This document shows positions 16,736 through 26,145 of a DNA stretch of 50,552 nucleotides, one piece after another. The translations under genes were made by a program, and so were the position numbers. The notes beneath the pieces were generated by a model that did no database searches, was not told the DNA's origin, and saw nothing but the letters and a program-made list of their open reading frames with translations. Origin of the DNA: Candidatus Iainarchaeum sp. (GTDB lineage Archaea > Iainarchaeota > Iainarchaeia > Iainarchaeales > JAAZKV01). Each line of letters begins with the position of its first letter. Positions within the stretch are counted from its first letter, which is position 1. The DNA is taken from assembly GCA_012799645.1 (NCBI GenBank), contig JAAZKV010000028.1, positions 1-50,552 on the forward strand, read 5' to 3'.

Positions 16736-18163
16736 ATGAAAAAATTTATTTACAAAAAAAAACCAAACACGAAAGGATTTAACCTATTTTCAAGTGTGGT
16801 AGCAGCAGTGCTCATAATGTCAGGAGTAGTGCTTGTAAATATACTCATCTCCACTGAAGAAAAAACAAGCAACCAAATTTATTTAATGGTGAATAGTTTC
16901 AGACTCAATGATGCTGCCTCACTCGCAAGAGCGGATTCATTACAAAACTTTAATTACTATTTTAGAGACTCAATGGAAAATTGGTTAGCGATAGATAAAA
17001 CACGATTAAACGATTACGGTGGACACCCACTAATAAACAAAAACAATTACAATAATTGGGATTTAATGGTTAGAAATTTTGAAAAAGTTATTCTACTAAA
17101 AGACACAGGCGGAAACACAGCAATAGGATTCGATGCCGCAATTAATGCAGTTGCAAAAAACACTGTTGAAAAATTTAGAGAGAGTTACTACGGAAGATAC
17201 CACATAACACTAAAAGATGAAGAAAGGACAGCAATAGAAAATATAAAATTTGTAATAAAAGAAGCATTACAAGAAAGTACAAATGATAATGAATCTTTTT
17301 TTGAAGTAATTGAATGCGATCTTGAAGAATGTGAAGGAGGTTCTTTTTACTTCAACATCCCACTAGACAAAATTAGTGATGAGAGTTACGAAAAATTACC
17401 AAGAATTATTGTAAAAGACACTGTAACTAATGAAGAAATAAGAACACCAATTTTGCCAAAAAGTAGATTAAGAATTTATGTCCCTTTAAGAATTTTTAAA
17501 GCACTACACTTATCAATGAAAAGAGCTGACGAAATATTCACTAATGCGGATAGTGATCTTAGTGAAGCACAACTAGGGTTTTGTGATGATGGATGTGTTC
17601 CAAGAAAAAACCCTGTTGAAGAACTTGAAGGAAGTTGGACAAAAAATTGTCCAACTGACACAACTGACAACATCACACAAGAACTACACTTACCAATGCA
17701 ATTAGGAAATTATGCTAATAATTACATAGTGGGTGGATCCCAGTTCGGACAACTCCCACTAAATTATTTTTCAATCTCAAAAATTTGTAGCATCTCTCTA
17801 CCAGAAACTGATAATCAAGAAGTATTTTCTGATTTTTATAATTACCAAACAGAACCAAATAATGGATTATTAACTATTAATGGAAGAGTAGAAAATTGCC
17901 CTTACCAAAAAATTAACGCCATAGTTGGTATTTATAGTACAAAAGAAATAGCAGGAAGTGCAGAAAAAATGTATTGTTCAAAAATACAAAATGTTCAAAT
18001 TGATTTAACTTACCGAGAAACAAACAAAAACTATATAATGAAAGGAGAAGAGTTGTTCCACAAAATAAGAATAGTTACAGGACCATACGACATACCTGGA
18101 GATATACAAAACCCACCCAAATGTAATAGTGGTGGGGGTGGAAACTATTGCAAACCACAATAA
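16736..18163 (+). CDS. Large pilin-like protein with N-terminal prepilin-type helix
   Basis: A 475-residue protein. A basic leader ending KKPNTKG precedes a hydrophobic helix (FNLFSSVVAAVLIMSGVVLV, about residues 17-36). This resembles a class III prepilin signal with cleavage after Gly, followed by a large exported domain of about 440 residues, far more than an ordinary pilin. The exported part is rich in charged residues, has Cys pairs (ECDLEEC, FCDDGC) and ends in a Gly-rich Cys tail (CNSGGGGNYCKPQ). The motif GQLPLNYFSI near 340 resembles GQLPLAYY in GP2, perhaps a shared fold. It stands between GP1 and GP2 in the same direction, with a promoter of its own. ATG 16736 fits the TATA spacing; a TTG codon one triplet earlier is possible. 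A tip or minor pilin linking the giants to the pilus is an inference. A simple type II membrane anchor is the alternative. Confidence 0.7.
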   Translation: MKKFIYKKKPNTKGFNLFSSVVAAVLIMSGVVLVNILISTEEKTSNQIYLMVNSFRLNDAASLARADSLQNFNYYFRDSMENWLAIDKTRLNDYGGHPLINKNNYNNWDLMVRNFEKVILLKDTGGNTAIGFDAAINAVAKNTVEKFRESYYGRYHITLKDEERTAIENIKFVIKEALQESTNDNESFFEVIECDLEECEGGSFYFNIPLDKISDESYEKLPRIIVKDTVTNEEIRTPILPKSRLRIYVPLRIFKALHLSMKRADEIFTNADSDLSEAQLGFCDDGCVPRKNPVEELEGSWTKNCPTDTTDNITQELHLPMQLGNYANNYIVGGSQFGQLPLNYFSISKICSISLPETDNQEVFSDFYNYQTEPNNGLLTINGRVENCPYQKINAIVGIYSTKEIAGSAEKMYCSKIQNVQIDLTYRETNKNYIMKGEELFHKIRIVTGPYDIPGDIQNPPKCNSGGGGNYCKPQ

Positions 18164-18458
18164 AACAAAAACAAAAAAAATTTAAAAATAAAAAAAAATT
18201 AAACAAAAACATTTTATTAAAAAAAACAAAAATTAAAAATAATAAAATTAAAAAAGAAAACAAATAATATTTCAAAAAATATTCGCAAAAAATTTCAAAA
18301 ATTGTTTAATAAAAAATATTTCAAAAAAACCCACAAAAAATTTCAAAAATTGTTTAATAAAATAAAAAAAATATTCAAATTACAAAAAAAATTCTCTAAA
18401 AATACTCTAAATAGTAAAGTTAATAAAGGAATCAAAGCAATAATATGTTATTAACTGC
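18164..18458. repeat. 295-bp gap before GP2 with a 48-bp direct repeat
   Basis: No gene. Two copies of a roughly 48-bp unit lie at about 18267-18360, both containing CAAAAAATTTCAAAAATTG followed by TTTAATAA. A TATA-like AATAATATG at 18440-18448 lies 20-28 nt before the GP2 start. Confidence 0.65.
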
Positions 18459-18467
18459 GTGGTGTTA

Positions 18468-21400
18468 ATGAGTTTTACTGATTCAATTAAGGACGCATAT
18501 TATTCTTTAGAAGATAAATGGTACGCACTTGTTGATAAAATATCAGAAAAAGTCCCTGTTTTTGGTAAAACAATTGATTGGATAGAGGACAAAAATATCC
18601 CTACTTTTCCACTAGCAATTATATTAGTTATTTTAATTATTTTATTAATTTTCTTTTTACTAACAATGAACAACACTCTTCCAATGACTATTGTTGTAGT
18701 GGATGAAAAAGAAATAGCTATAAGCGGAGCAACAGTAACTGTTTATTTGAATGGTTCTCCAGTGACACAAGTAGAAACAAATAGTGAAGGAAAAGCACTA
18801 TTCAAATTAGCGAGTGGAAAGTATGGTGTTAGAGCAGAAAAAAAAGGATTCACTATTGATAACGCGGATGTAGAAGCTGGGCAAAACAAAATAATGAAAT
18901 TAACCAACACCCAATCAAATGTAAAAACAATTTATATGAAAACCAGTGATGGAAAATTAATTACAGGGAGCGGAACAGTAAAGTATTATTGTGACGGAAG
19001 CGATATAGAAAGATCAGCGTTTTACAAAGATGGAACATTCCAAGTAGAGTTCAATGATGATTGTAAAGAAATTACAATAGAGTCAATTTCAGGATACAAA
19101 GTAGTGTCAGGAAAAGCATCATTCAGTGGATCAACAAACATAACCGTGGAAGAAGAAGAAACAATAACAGGAAATGTGAAAGTAAATTTAACATCAAGTG
19201 TAACAATCCCTTCAGGAATAAGAGTAATACTAACTGCAGAAGATGGGTTGCCACAACAAGTAAAAGTAACAGAAACTAGTGTTGTAGTGTTTAGTAATGT
19301 TCCAACAAAAAAATACTATGTTACTGTGTATGATCCAAGAATGGATGTTGCTCCAAAATTCGCTGATTATGATGGAAAAAAATTAGGAGAAGTGAAAGAA
19401 CTAAAACAAGGAGAAACAATTGAATTCACAATTAATTTAGAAACAATTAGTGCAAAAAAAATAGCAATAACCGTAACTGATGTTGATACCGGACTTGCTA
19501 TTAAAGGAGCGGAAGTTGGACTAAATTTGGTTAGTAATGGAAACAGAGTGGAGACAAAAACAACCGGAGCAACAGGACAAGTAGTGTTTGAAGTACAAGA
19601 AAACGAAATATACAATATTAGTGTTGATCACCCAGAGTATGTATTAGGAACAACAAAAAATGTTAGTTCAACAAACACTGATATTGCGATTAGTTTAGTG
19701 AAAGCAAGTCCAGAAAATTCACAATCAATAAAAGTGAATGTAGTGGATAGTGAAGGAAAAATTATTGACAACGCAAAAGTTACTCTAAAAAAACTTGACA
19801 ACACCATCATTGCTGAAAAAACAACCGGAGCGAATGGGAGTGCAGAGTTCTACAATTTAGAAATAAACCAAAGCTATTATGTGTATGTAGCGAAAGAAGA
19901 TTATTCAATAAATTCATCAACAATCACTGTTGCGCCAAGAAGACAAACAGTGGTTGAAGTTAAACTAAATATTGGAAAAGGAAAAATAAAATTATTCACT
20001 CTGGATTCTGAAAAAAATATTCTAAAAAACGCTAACATAAAAATGTACAATTATTACACACAAAATATAGAAGAACAAACAAACACTAATAGTGAAGGGA
20101 TAGCGGAGTTTGAAGTTAGAGCTGATAAGTTAGTTTACTTTGTAATAGAATCTAGCGACTACCTAAACTACACTACCGCAACAATTAAACCTGATGCTGA
20201 TTCAGTAATAGAAAAAGAAATCACTATGTATAGAAGTAGTGGAAAACTAGAAGTACTATTATCAATGAATCAAGGAAGTAGTGTGGTGCGAGGAGATGAT
20301 GCTAGTGCAACTGTGAGTGCAGGAACATACAATGTTAGTGCTGTTCTTTTAGTTCCGAAAGGAAATTATAGCGAAGCAGGAATACATTTACGAACAGGAA
20401 AAGCAGTTGTTGGAACAAGCAATTTACTGGAAGAGGACACTATTAGAATTATTGATACAAAAAGTGCAGGGTCAAGAACAATAAAAGGAACAACATACAC
20501 TCCAAACAATGGATATGATATTGATTCAAAAAATCTAACCACAGGAGACGCGAAATGGGTTAATGTTGTTTTTAGAAACGCAAAAGAAGGAGTGTACGAA
20601 CTTGACTCAACAATACTAATAACAGAAATAAACCAATTACAAGGATTAAGTGTATGGTATAGAGGATGGGCAAAAGGAGGAACTACTCTAAAATACCCTG
20701 CAAGTAATTTAACAGGAGTGAATGAATTATACTCAACAACAAACAATTACATACTAATGAGCGGAGCAACAGGATTATGCGCGAACGGTTATTGCAAAGC
20801 AAACACAATTGAAGTACTAACAGGAAAAGACACTGGAAAAAAATATTACATAAACAATACTTTCAACGGAAAAAAAGACACTACTTATTTACTAAAAACC
20901 GAACTAACAAACAATAGTGGAAAAAGCGTGAACGGAGCAACACTAAACCTAGAAACAGTTGGAGCGGATATTAATCTAGTAGTGATTGATGGAAAAGAAT
21001 ATGATACAAAAACAATTGAGCTTGGCACTCTACAAATTGATGCTTACAAAGAAATACTAGTGATCTTTACTCCAAAACTTGTTGGAAACAATTCAATAAA
21101 AATGAGAATTGATTCCTTAACAAAAACAGAGTTTGAACAAACAATCACTATCCCAGTTAAAGCGAACAAAAAATTCTCTCTTGATATTATTCCAAAAGAA
21201 ATAATTCCATACATTGAAAACAATATGTTCTTTGAAGTGGTGGATAAAAACACTCCACTAAGCGGAGTGCTAATTGAAATAAAAAAAGGAAACAATATTC
21301 TTGGCACTGTAGAAACTAGCGGAGAAGGACTAGCAACTTACGCCCTTGCTTCACCAAGCATAGGAGAAGAAATCACAATCACTGCAACAAAAGAAGGATA

Positions 21401-24400
21401 TGACACTATTAGTGTTACAAAAAAAGTGAACAAAACAATTCTATTAATCACTCCACCAGAAATTAGTGAAACAATAAAAATAGGAGAAACAGCAAAAATT
21501 AGTCAAACAGTGCTAATGCAAAACTCTACTGTTAAGGATATAAAAATAAGATCAGCGGAATTCAGTAATGAACTAAAAACTTACTTGGATATCAAATTCA
21601 CTACAAACCTAGCTGATGCATTAATAGAAAAAGACAAGGACAAAAACTTTACTCTAACCATAAAACCAAACACTCTTGCAAGAAAACTAACAGAACCAAA
21701 AACCATTAGTGGAGAACTAGTAGTGAGTACAGAAATTGAAGGAACAACCCAAGTGTTTGAAAACACAATTCCAATTAATGTAAGATTAAGTATGCCAGGG
21801 TATATTGATAACGCTAAATGCTTAAAAGTAACTCCAACATCACTAGAATTTATTACCTCATCTGGAAATGAAACAACAAAAACAATTGAAATAGAAAACA
21901 CTTGCACCGCAGAAGGAGTGCCAATTAATTTACAAAACATTGAAGCAAAAATAAACGAAGAAAACGCGCTAGGAAGCATACTAGTGAGTGGAGAAGGATT
22001 CAGTGGAGGACTATCAACAAAGTACACAAAAATCGGGAACACCCTAACCAATGGAGAAAAAGTAACTCTAAATATTAGATTTGTTCCAAGCGGAGCAGTG
22101 ACAAGCGGAACACAAGAAATAAAAATAACTTTCAAAGGAACAAACATTCCTGAAGAAGAAGAAAAAGAATACGTAGAAGCAACCACCACACTAAACCTAA
22201 CAATGAACAACTTAAACAAATGCATAGAAATAGTGAAACCTGAAGAAGGAATAACCCTAGAAGTAGCAGGGTGGAATTTAGGATACAACAGATTAATTAC
22301 AAGCAACATTAGTGCATACGCGAGAAATTATGAAGGGTTCGCAAACAGAGGAGGAACATCATACCCTTACGGATTTAATTCAGCAATCCCATTCATGGGA
22401 AGCGGAAACACTACAAGCACTTACGAACAAAGCAATTTTAGTATAAAAAATAATTGTGCAAGCGATGTACTAATAGACATTGATGCTGACTCAAAAATAA
22501 GTGTATCAGAAAACGAGTTCAGTATTGGGGCAGGATCAGAACAAATAATCACAGTGAGTCCAGGATACACACTTGGAAGATACAAAATAAAAGTAAATGC
22601 AAAACTAGACAACACTAATGAAACAAAAACCAAAATCGGAGAAGTGAACGTACTCGTTAGAAAACTAGGAGACATTGATGATGATTGCATAAAACTAAGC
22701 ACAAAAATAATTAATTTGAACTCATTCATTTACACTCCAAAAAAATACAAAGTATACAATTATTGTTACAACATGGGAGTGAATCTTGAAAGAACAAACA
22801 ACGCAGTAACAATAGAGTGCAACTCACCAAACGCAATAGTGAACCAACTTGGACAAATGCAACAAGCACAAATCGCAACAATCCAAAACTACAACAACAA
22901 TATTTACGGAAACAATGCGTACGGAAATATTTATGGAAACAATATATACGGAAACAATTATTTGAACCAAATGTACTCAACAAACAACCAATACACCCAA
23001 GGACAAAGTTGTTCCCCAACTAATTGTTCAGTGGTTACAGGAATAAGAACAAGTAACAGAAGTGTAACAGAAAGCACTGCACTAACAACAGAAGAAATAG
23101 AGTTCGAAGTACTACCAAACGCATCATACATTGCGCAAACAAAATTATTCAATGCGAGTTCAGGACAATACGGTTTGTTCCAAAGTTTAGGAGATTTTAG
23201 AAACTGGATGACACAAACCGATGCACGAACAAACATAACAGGAAATGTGAACGTACAATACAACAACCAATACGGACAAAAACAATGCATGACATTCCCT
23301 GTGGATATTGAAGATGATTGGAGAATGCTAGAAAGTATTGATTCAGCAATAAATTGGGGAGACCCAACAGCATCACCAGAAGAATGCGTAGGAACAGATC
23401 AAACAGAAAGCTCGCTTGACATTTACACTTACTGGTTAGAAAGAGGAGACAACAAAGGAGCAATCCCTGATACAGAATACACAAACAAAGGAAACTACAT
23501 CTACTATCCAAAAAAACCAGCAGTACAAATAGGACCAGCACCACACGGACAACTACCACTAGCATACTATCCAAACATTCAATACTTTAACTTCAACCAA
23601 AAAACAAACGACACAGAAAAAGAACAAACAGGAACAGCAAAAAATTGTGGACTACTTGACAAACTAAGCAACATCACCTACCAAAAAGTATTCTCAGGAG
23701 CAGTGCTAACAGTAGAAGGAACAACACAAGGAGGAAGCATACTAAACAACACAAAAGGACCAAACCTACTAGTAGAAATAAACAGAAACGGACTAACACA
23801 AAATTGTGTACTAATAAAAACCACAGTAATAGCAAAACTAACAAGAGCAATAAACTTCCAAAGCGGAGAAGTAAAATGGAACCTAACAGCACTAGTAACA
23901 AAACCTGATTACAAAATAAAAAGCGCAGAAGGAAACATAGAAGAACTAAAACAAGAATGTGAAATAATTGACGAAACAAACAAACCAATAATAATTGATC
24001 CACAAAAAACAACACCAAGTTGCAACACAAAACCGAACGAATACGGATTTGACAAAATCAAAGAAACAAACGCAGAACAAATGACTGAAATAGAAACATA
24101 TTGTACAAACCACTTTTGTAACCACGAAATGCTAGAAATATTTTTGAGAAACAAAATACAAAAAATAAACGACCAAATAAAAACAAATAATTTAACAGAA
24201 AAATGCGACACCAAAAAAACAATAATGTTGAGCAAATTATACGAAGCAGCAAAAACAACACAACTACAAATCTGCAACACAACTGATAATTACTATCTAA
24301 AAGAAGATGGAAATCTAATAGAAGAAACATACAACATCCCACAAGAAATAATAACTAAAAACCAAGAAAAAATAAATGAAATAAAAAAAGGAGCAGAAGC

Positions 24401-25700
24401 ACCTGACTCAAGTTTAAGTGATGTGGCAGAAATACTAGGAGAAATTAATAACAATAATAAAGAAAATGAAATTTATGTAAAAATAAAAACTAACGATAAA
24501 ATAACAGAAACAGAAATTACAAAACTTGGAGCAACAAAAATAGGAGAATATTACTATATTTCAACAACACACCTACAAGAACTAAACACAGGAATAAATA
24601 CTAACTTTGAGAATTGCAATAAACAACAACAATGCAATATAACAATGTGCGGAACACCTAATGTTGAAGTTAAAGCAGAGACAATTAAAGCAATGTGTGA
24701 GAACTTTGTTGGATTAGTAAAACTTGTGAATACAAAAAACCCAACTGAAAAAGAAATTGAACAAATATACGCTGGAAACCCTAAATTAAATGATGCACAC
24801 AAACTCGCAGTGTTTAGTACAGAAAAAAGAAAAACAAATAAAGACCTAATGGGTGATTTGTATCTAACACAAATAAATAAAGATAGTAAAGGAATTGGAG
24901 AAGGATTATTTGGAAAAGTACCAAACGGATACGGAAACAATAACTACAAAATAAATTACGAAAACACAATAAATGTTGGAAAATACGAACTAGAAATGGA
25001 TATGAATATTTGCAAAATTAATGATAAAGAAAACAAATCCCCAATCAATGTGGATTTGAAAATAAAAGAAATTGAAGACAAAACAATGATTAATGCAAAG
25101 AAAAACATTATTCTAACCAGTGGATTTGATATTGAAGTAATAAAAAGCACTTTGATTGATACAACAACAGGAGTGCTAATAAAGAAATACGATGGTAATA
25201 CAAAATTATTGTCAAGAATACCAATAAAACTAACAATTAGTGTTACACCAGAAGAAACAACACTAAACTATTATCCAAGCGACCAAACAATAAGAGCAAC
25301 TGCACAAAATTCTTTGATCAGTTGGACAGAACAAGGCAACAAAAAGAACGATACAAAAACAACAAACAATTTCGTGTACCAATTCAATAAAAGCAACGAA
25401 CAAAAAACAATTACCGGAATATACTATTACCCAGAAGGAGGAACACTAACATTCATTCCAGGAAATGGAAACGGAACATACACAGCCACAGTAATTGGAG
25501 TAGGGACAAATGAAACAAAAACCGAGACAGGAGAGTTACCAAAAGCAAGAATTGGAGCACCAGTAACACTACAAACAACCTACACCCCACTAACACTAAA
25601 AGAAGTGCTTGAACTAATAAAAGAAGAAAACGGAAAAGTATGCATAAGCACAGATGGACAAACAATACACTGGAACGAAACAAAACTACTATCCGAATAA
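18468..25700 (+). CDS. Giant membrane-anchored surface protein GP2 (about 2410 aa)
   Basis: Paralogue of GP1, GP3 and GP4. The N-terminal module reads DAYYSLEDKWYALVDKI, then PVFG and IPTF, with an anchor at about 48-67. Outside are repeated carboxypeptidase-regulatory-like domains to about 590 (for example VDSEGKIIDNAKVTLKKLDN), the hLRTG ... AKWVNV ... WYRGW domain (about 600-760), a C-x4-C domain (LCANGYC) and three Cys-paired beta domains starting near 1115 (AKCLKVTP), 1250 (NKCIEIVKP) and 1405 (DDCIKLST). Then comes an Asn/Tyr/Gly-rich tract (about 1480-1510). The remaining part has many Cys and no glycine-zipper. The end carries the family module (LIKEENGKVCISTDGQTIHW). ATG 18468 is preferred because it leaves ten residues before the YY, exactly as in GP3. 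GTG codons at 18459 and 18462 are in frame upstream. Function unknown; an adhesin- or S-layer-like role is inferred. Confidence 0.84.
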   Translation: MSFTDSIKDAYYSLEDKWYALVDKISEKVPVFGKTIDWIEDKNIPTFPLAIILVILIILLIFFLLTMNNTLPMTIVVVDEKEIAISGATVTVYLNGSPVTQVETNSEGKALFKLASGKYGVRAEKKGFTIDNADVEAGQNKIMKLTNTQSNVKTIYMKTSDGKLITGSGTVKYYCDGSDIERSAFYKDGTFQVEFNDDCKEITIESISGYKVVSGKASFSGSTNITVEEEETITGNVKVNLTSSVTIPSGIRVILTAEDGLPQQVKVTETSVVVFSNVPTKKYYVTVYDPRMDVAPKFADYDGKKLGEVKELKQGETIEFTINLETISAKKIAITVTDVDTGLAIKGAEVGLNLVSNGNRVETKTTGATGQVVFEVQENEIYNISVDHPEYVLGTTKNVSSTNTDIAISLVKASPENSQSIKVNVVDSEGKIIDNAKVTLKKLDNTIIAEKTTGANGSAEFYNLEINQSYYVYVAKEDYSINSSTITVAPRRQTVVEVKLNIGKGKIKLFTLDSEKNILKNANIKMYNYYTQNIEEQTNTNSEGIAEFEVRADKLVYFVIESSDYLNYTTATIKPDADSVIEKEITMYRSSGKLEVLLSMNQGSSVVRGDDASATVSAGTYNVSAVLLVPKGNYSEAGIHLRTGKAVVGTSNLLEEDTIRIIDTKSAGSRTIKGTTYTPNNGYDIDSKNLTTGDAKWVNVVFRNAKEGVYELDSTILITEINQLQGLSVWYRGWAKGGTTLKYPASNLTGVNELYSTTNNYILMSGATGLCANGYCKANTIEVLTGKDTGKKYYINNTFNGKKDTTYLLKTELTNNSGKSVNGATLNLETVGADINLVVIDGKEYDTKTIELGTLQIDAYKEILVIFTPKLVGNNSIKMRIDSLTKTEFEQTITIPVKANKKFSLDIIPKEIIPYIENNMFFEVVDKNTPLSGVLIEIKKGNNILGTVETSGEGLATYALASPSIGEEITITATKEGYDTISVTKKVNKTILLITPPEISETIKIGETAKISQTVLMQNSTVKDIKIRSAEFSNELKTYLDIKFTTNLADALIEKDKDKNFTLTIKPNTLARKLTEPKTISGELVVSTEIEGTTQVFENTIPINVRLSMPGYIDNAKCLKVTPTSLEFITSSGNETTKTIEIENTCTAEGVPINLQNIEAKINEENALGSILVSGEGFSGGLSTKYTKIGNTLTNGEKVTLNIRFVPSGAVTSGTQEIKITFKGTNIPEEEEKEYVEATTTLNLTMNNLNKCIEIVKPEEGITLEVAGWNLGYNRLITSNISAYARNYEGFANRGGTSYPYGFNSAIPFMGSGNTTSTYEQSNFSIKNNCASDVLIDIDADSKISVSENEFSIGAGSEQIITVSPGYTLGRYKIKVNAKLDNTNETKTKIGEVNVLVRKLGDIDDDCIKLSTKIINLNSFIYTPKKYKVYNYCYNMGVNLERTNNAVTIECNSPNAIVNQLGQMQQAQIATIQNYNNNIYGNNAYGNIYGNNIYGNNYLNQMYSTNNQYTQGQSCSPTNCSVVTGIRTSNRSVTESTALTTEEIEFEVLPNASYIAQTKLFNASSGQYGLFQSLGDFRNWMTQTDARTNITGNVNVQYNNQYGQKQCMTFPVDIEDDWRMLESIDSAINWGDPTASPEECVGTDQTESSLDIYTYWLERGDNKGAIPDTEYTNKGNYIYYPKKPAVQIGPAPHGQLPLAYYPNIQYFNFNQKTNDTEKEQTGTAKNCGLLDKLSNITYQKVFSGAVLTVEGTTQGGSILNNTKGPNLLVEINRNGLTQNCVLIKTTVIAKLTRAINFQSGEVKWNLTALVTKPDYKIKSAEGNIEELKQECEIIDETNKPIIIDPQKTTPSCNTKPNEYGFDKIKETNAEQMTEIETYCTNHFCNHEMLEIFLRNKIQKINDQIKTNNLTEKCDTKKTIMLSKLYEAAKTTQLQICNTTDNYYLKEDGNLIEETYNIPQEIITKNQEKINEIKKGAEAPDSSLSDVAEILGEINNNNKENEIYVKIKTNDKITETEITKLGATKIGEYYYISTTHLQELNTGINTNFENCNKQQQCNITMCGTPNVEVKAETIKAMCENFVGLVKLVNTKNPTEKEIEQIYAGNPKLNDAHKLAVFSTEKRKTNKDLMGDLYLTQINKDSKGIGEGLFGKVPNGYGNNNYKINYENTINVGKYELEMDMNICKINDKENKSPINVDLKIKEIEDKTMINAKKNIILTSGFDIEVIKSTLIDTTTGVLIKKYDGNTKLLSRIPIKLTISVTPEETTLNYYPSDQTIRATAQNSLISWTEQGNKKNDTKTTNNFVYQFNKSNEQKTITGIYYYPEGGTLTFIPGNGNGTYTATVIGVGTNETKTETGELPKARIGAPVTLQTTYTPLTLKEVLELIKEENGKVCISTDGQTIHWNETKLLSE
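22900..22960 (+). repeat. 15-bp tandem repeats encoding IYGNN units in GP2
   Basis: Imperfect units of TTTACGGAAACAA type encode NIYGNNAYGNIYGNNIYGNN, within a wider N/Q/Y-rich stretch ending near 23000. Such tracts are disordered and prion-like in composition. Confidence 0.75.
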
Positions 25701-26145
25701 AACAACAAGATTTTGTAGAACAGCGTGGTTGAACACTAAAACAAAACCACTAACAAAATTATTGGCGAAAAAAACAACCAAATAAAACAATTAACCCCCC
25801 ACTCTAAAACACTCACCCAAATAAAACACACAAAACTAACCCCCCCCACAAAACACATCTTTTCTTGGACAAAATTTTTGTTCAAAAAAATATTAATTAA
25901 AAAATTACCCAAAATTATTTAGAAAATAATCCACCAATTCAAGAAAATTAATTAATAAATTATTTTAGAAAATTAATCCATTAATTTAAAAAAAAAATTC
26001 AAAAAAATTAAGAATTTTTGAAAAATTGTTCAAAATTATTTTAAATAAAAAAAGATTTAGTGAAGAAATAGTAAAGAAACAAAGCATTTAAATACTACTC
26101 TAATCATTATTTTTATTATAGCGCTTTAATTTAACGTGGTTTCTG
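25701..26145. other. 445-bp gap between GP2 and GP3
   Basis: No gene is visible. The first 160 bases are A/C-rich and G-poor, with C6 and C7 runs near 25795 and 25845. An inverted repeat (TTGGACAAAA / TTTTGTTCAA around one T, one mismatch) sits at 25865-25885. The rest is AT-rich with loose repeats of AAAATTAATTAAT and TTAGAAAATAATCC. A TATA-like TTTTTATTATAG at 26110-26121 lies about 28 nt before ATG 26146. A second, CATTTAAATAC, lies at 26084-26094. Confidence 0.55.
25865..25885. repeat. 21-bp imperfect inverted repeat between GP2 and GP3
   Basis: TTGGACAAAA and TTTTGTTCAA are complementary with one mismatch (a G-U in RNA) and only one base separates them, so as RNA a tight hairpin would lose central pairs. 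It is not followed by a T run on the plus strand. An operator or a 3'-end structure for GP2 mRNA is possible. Confidence 0.4.

Noticed and set aside
21581-22309. A 242-codon minus-strand ORF inside GP2
   Set aside because: It is entirely antisense to conserved GP2 domains and its product is a Ser/Val/Phe-rich hydrophobic string typical of the reverse frame of Thr/Asn/Lys-rich coding DNA.
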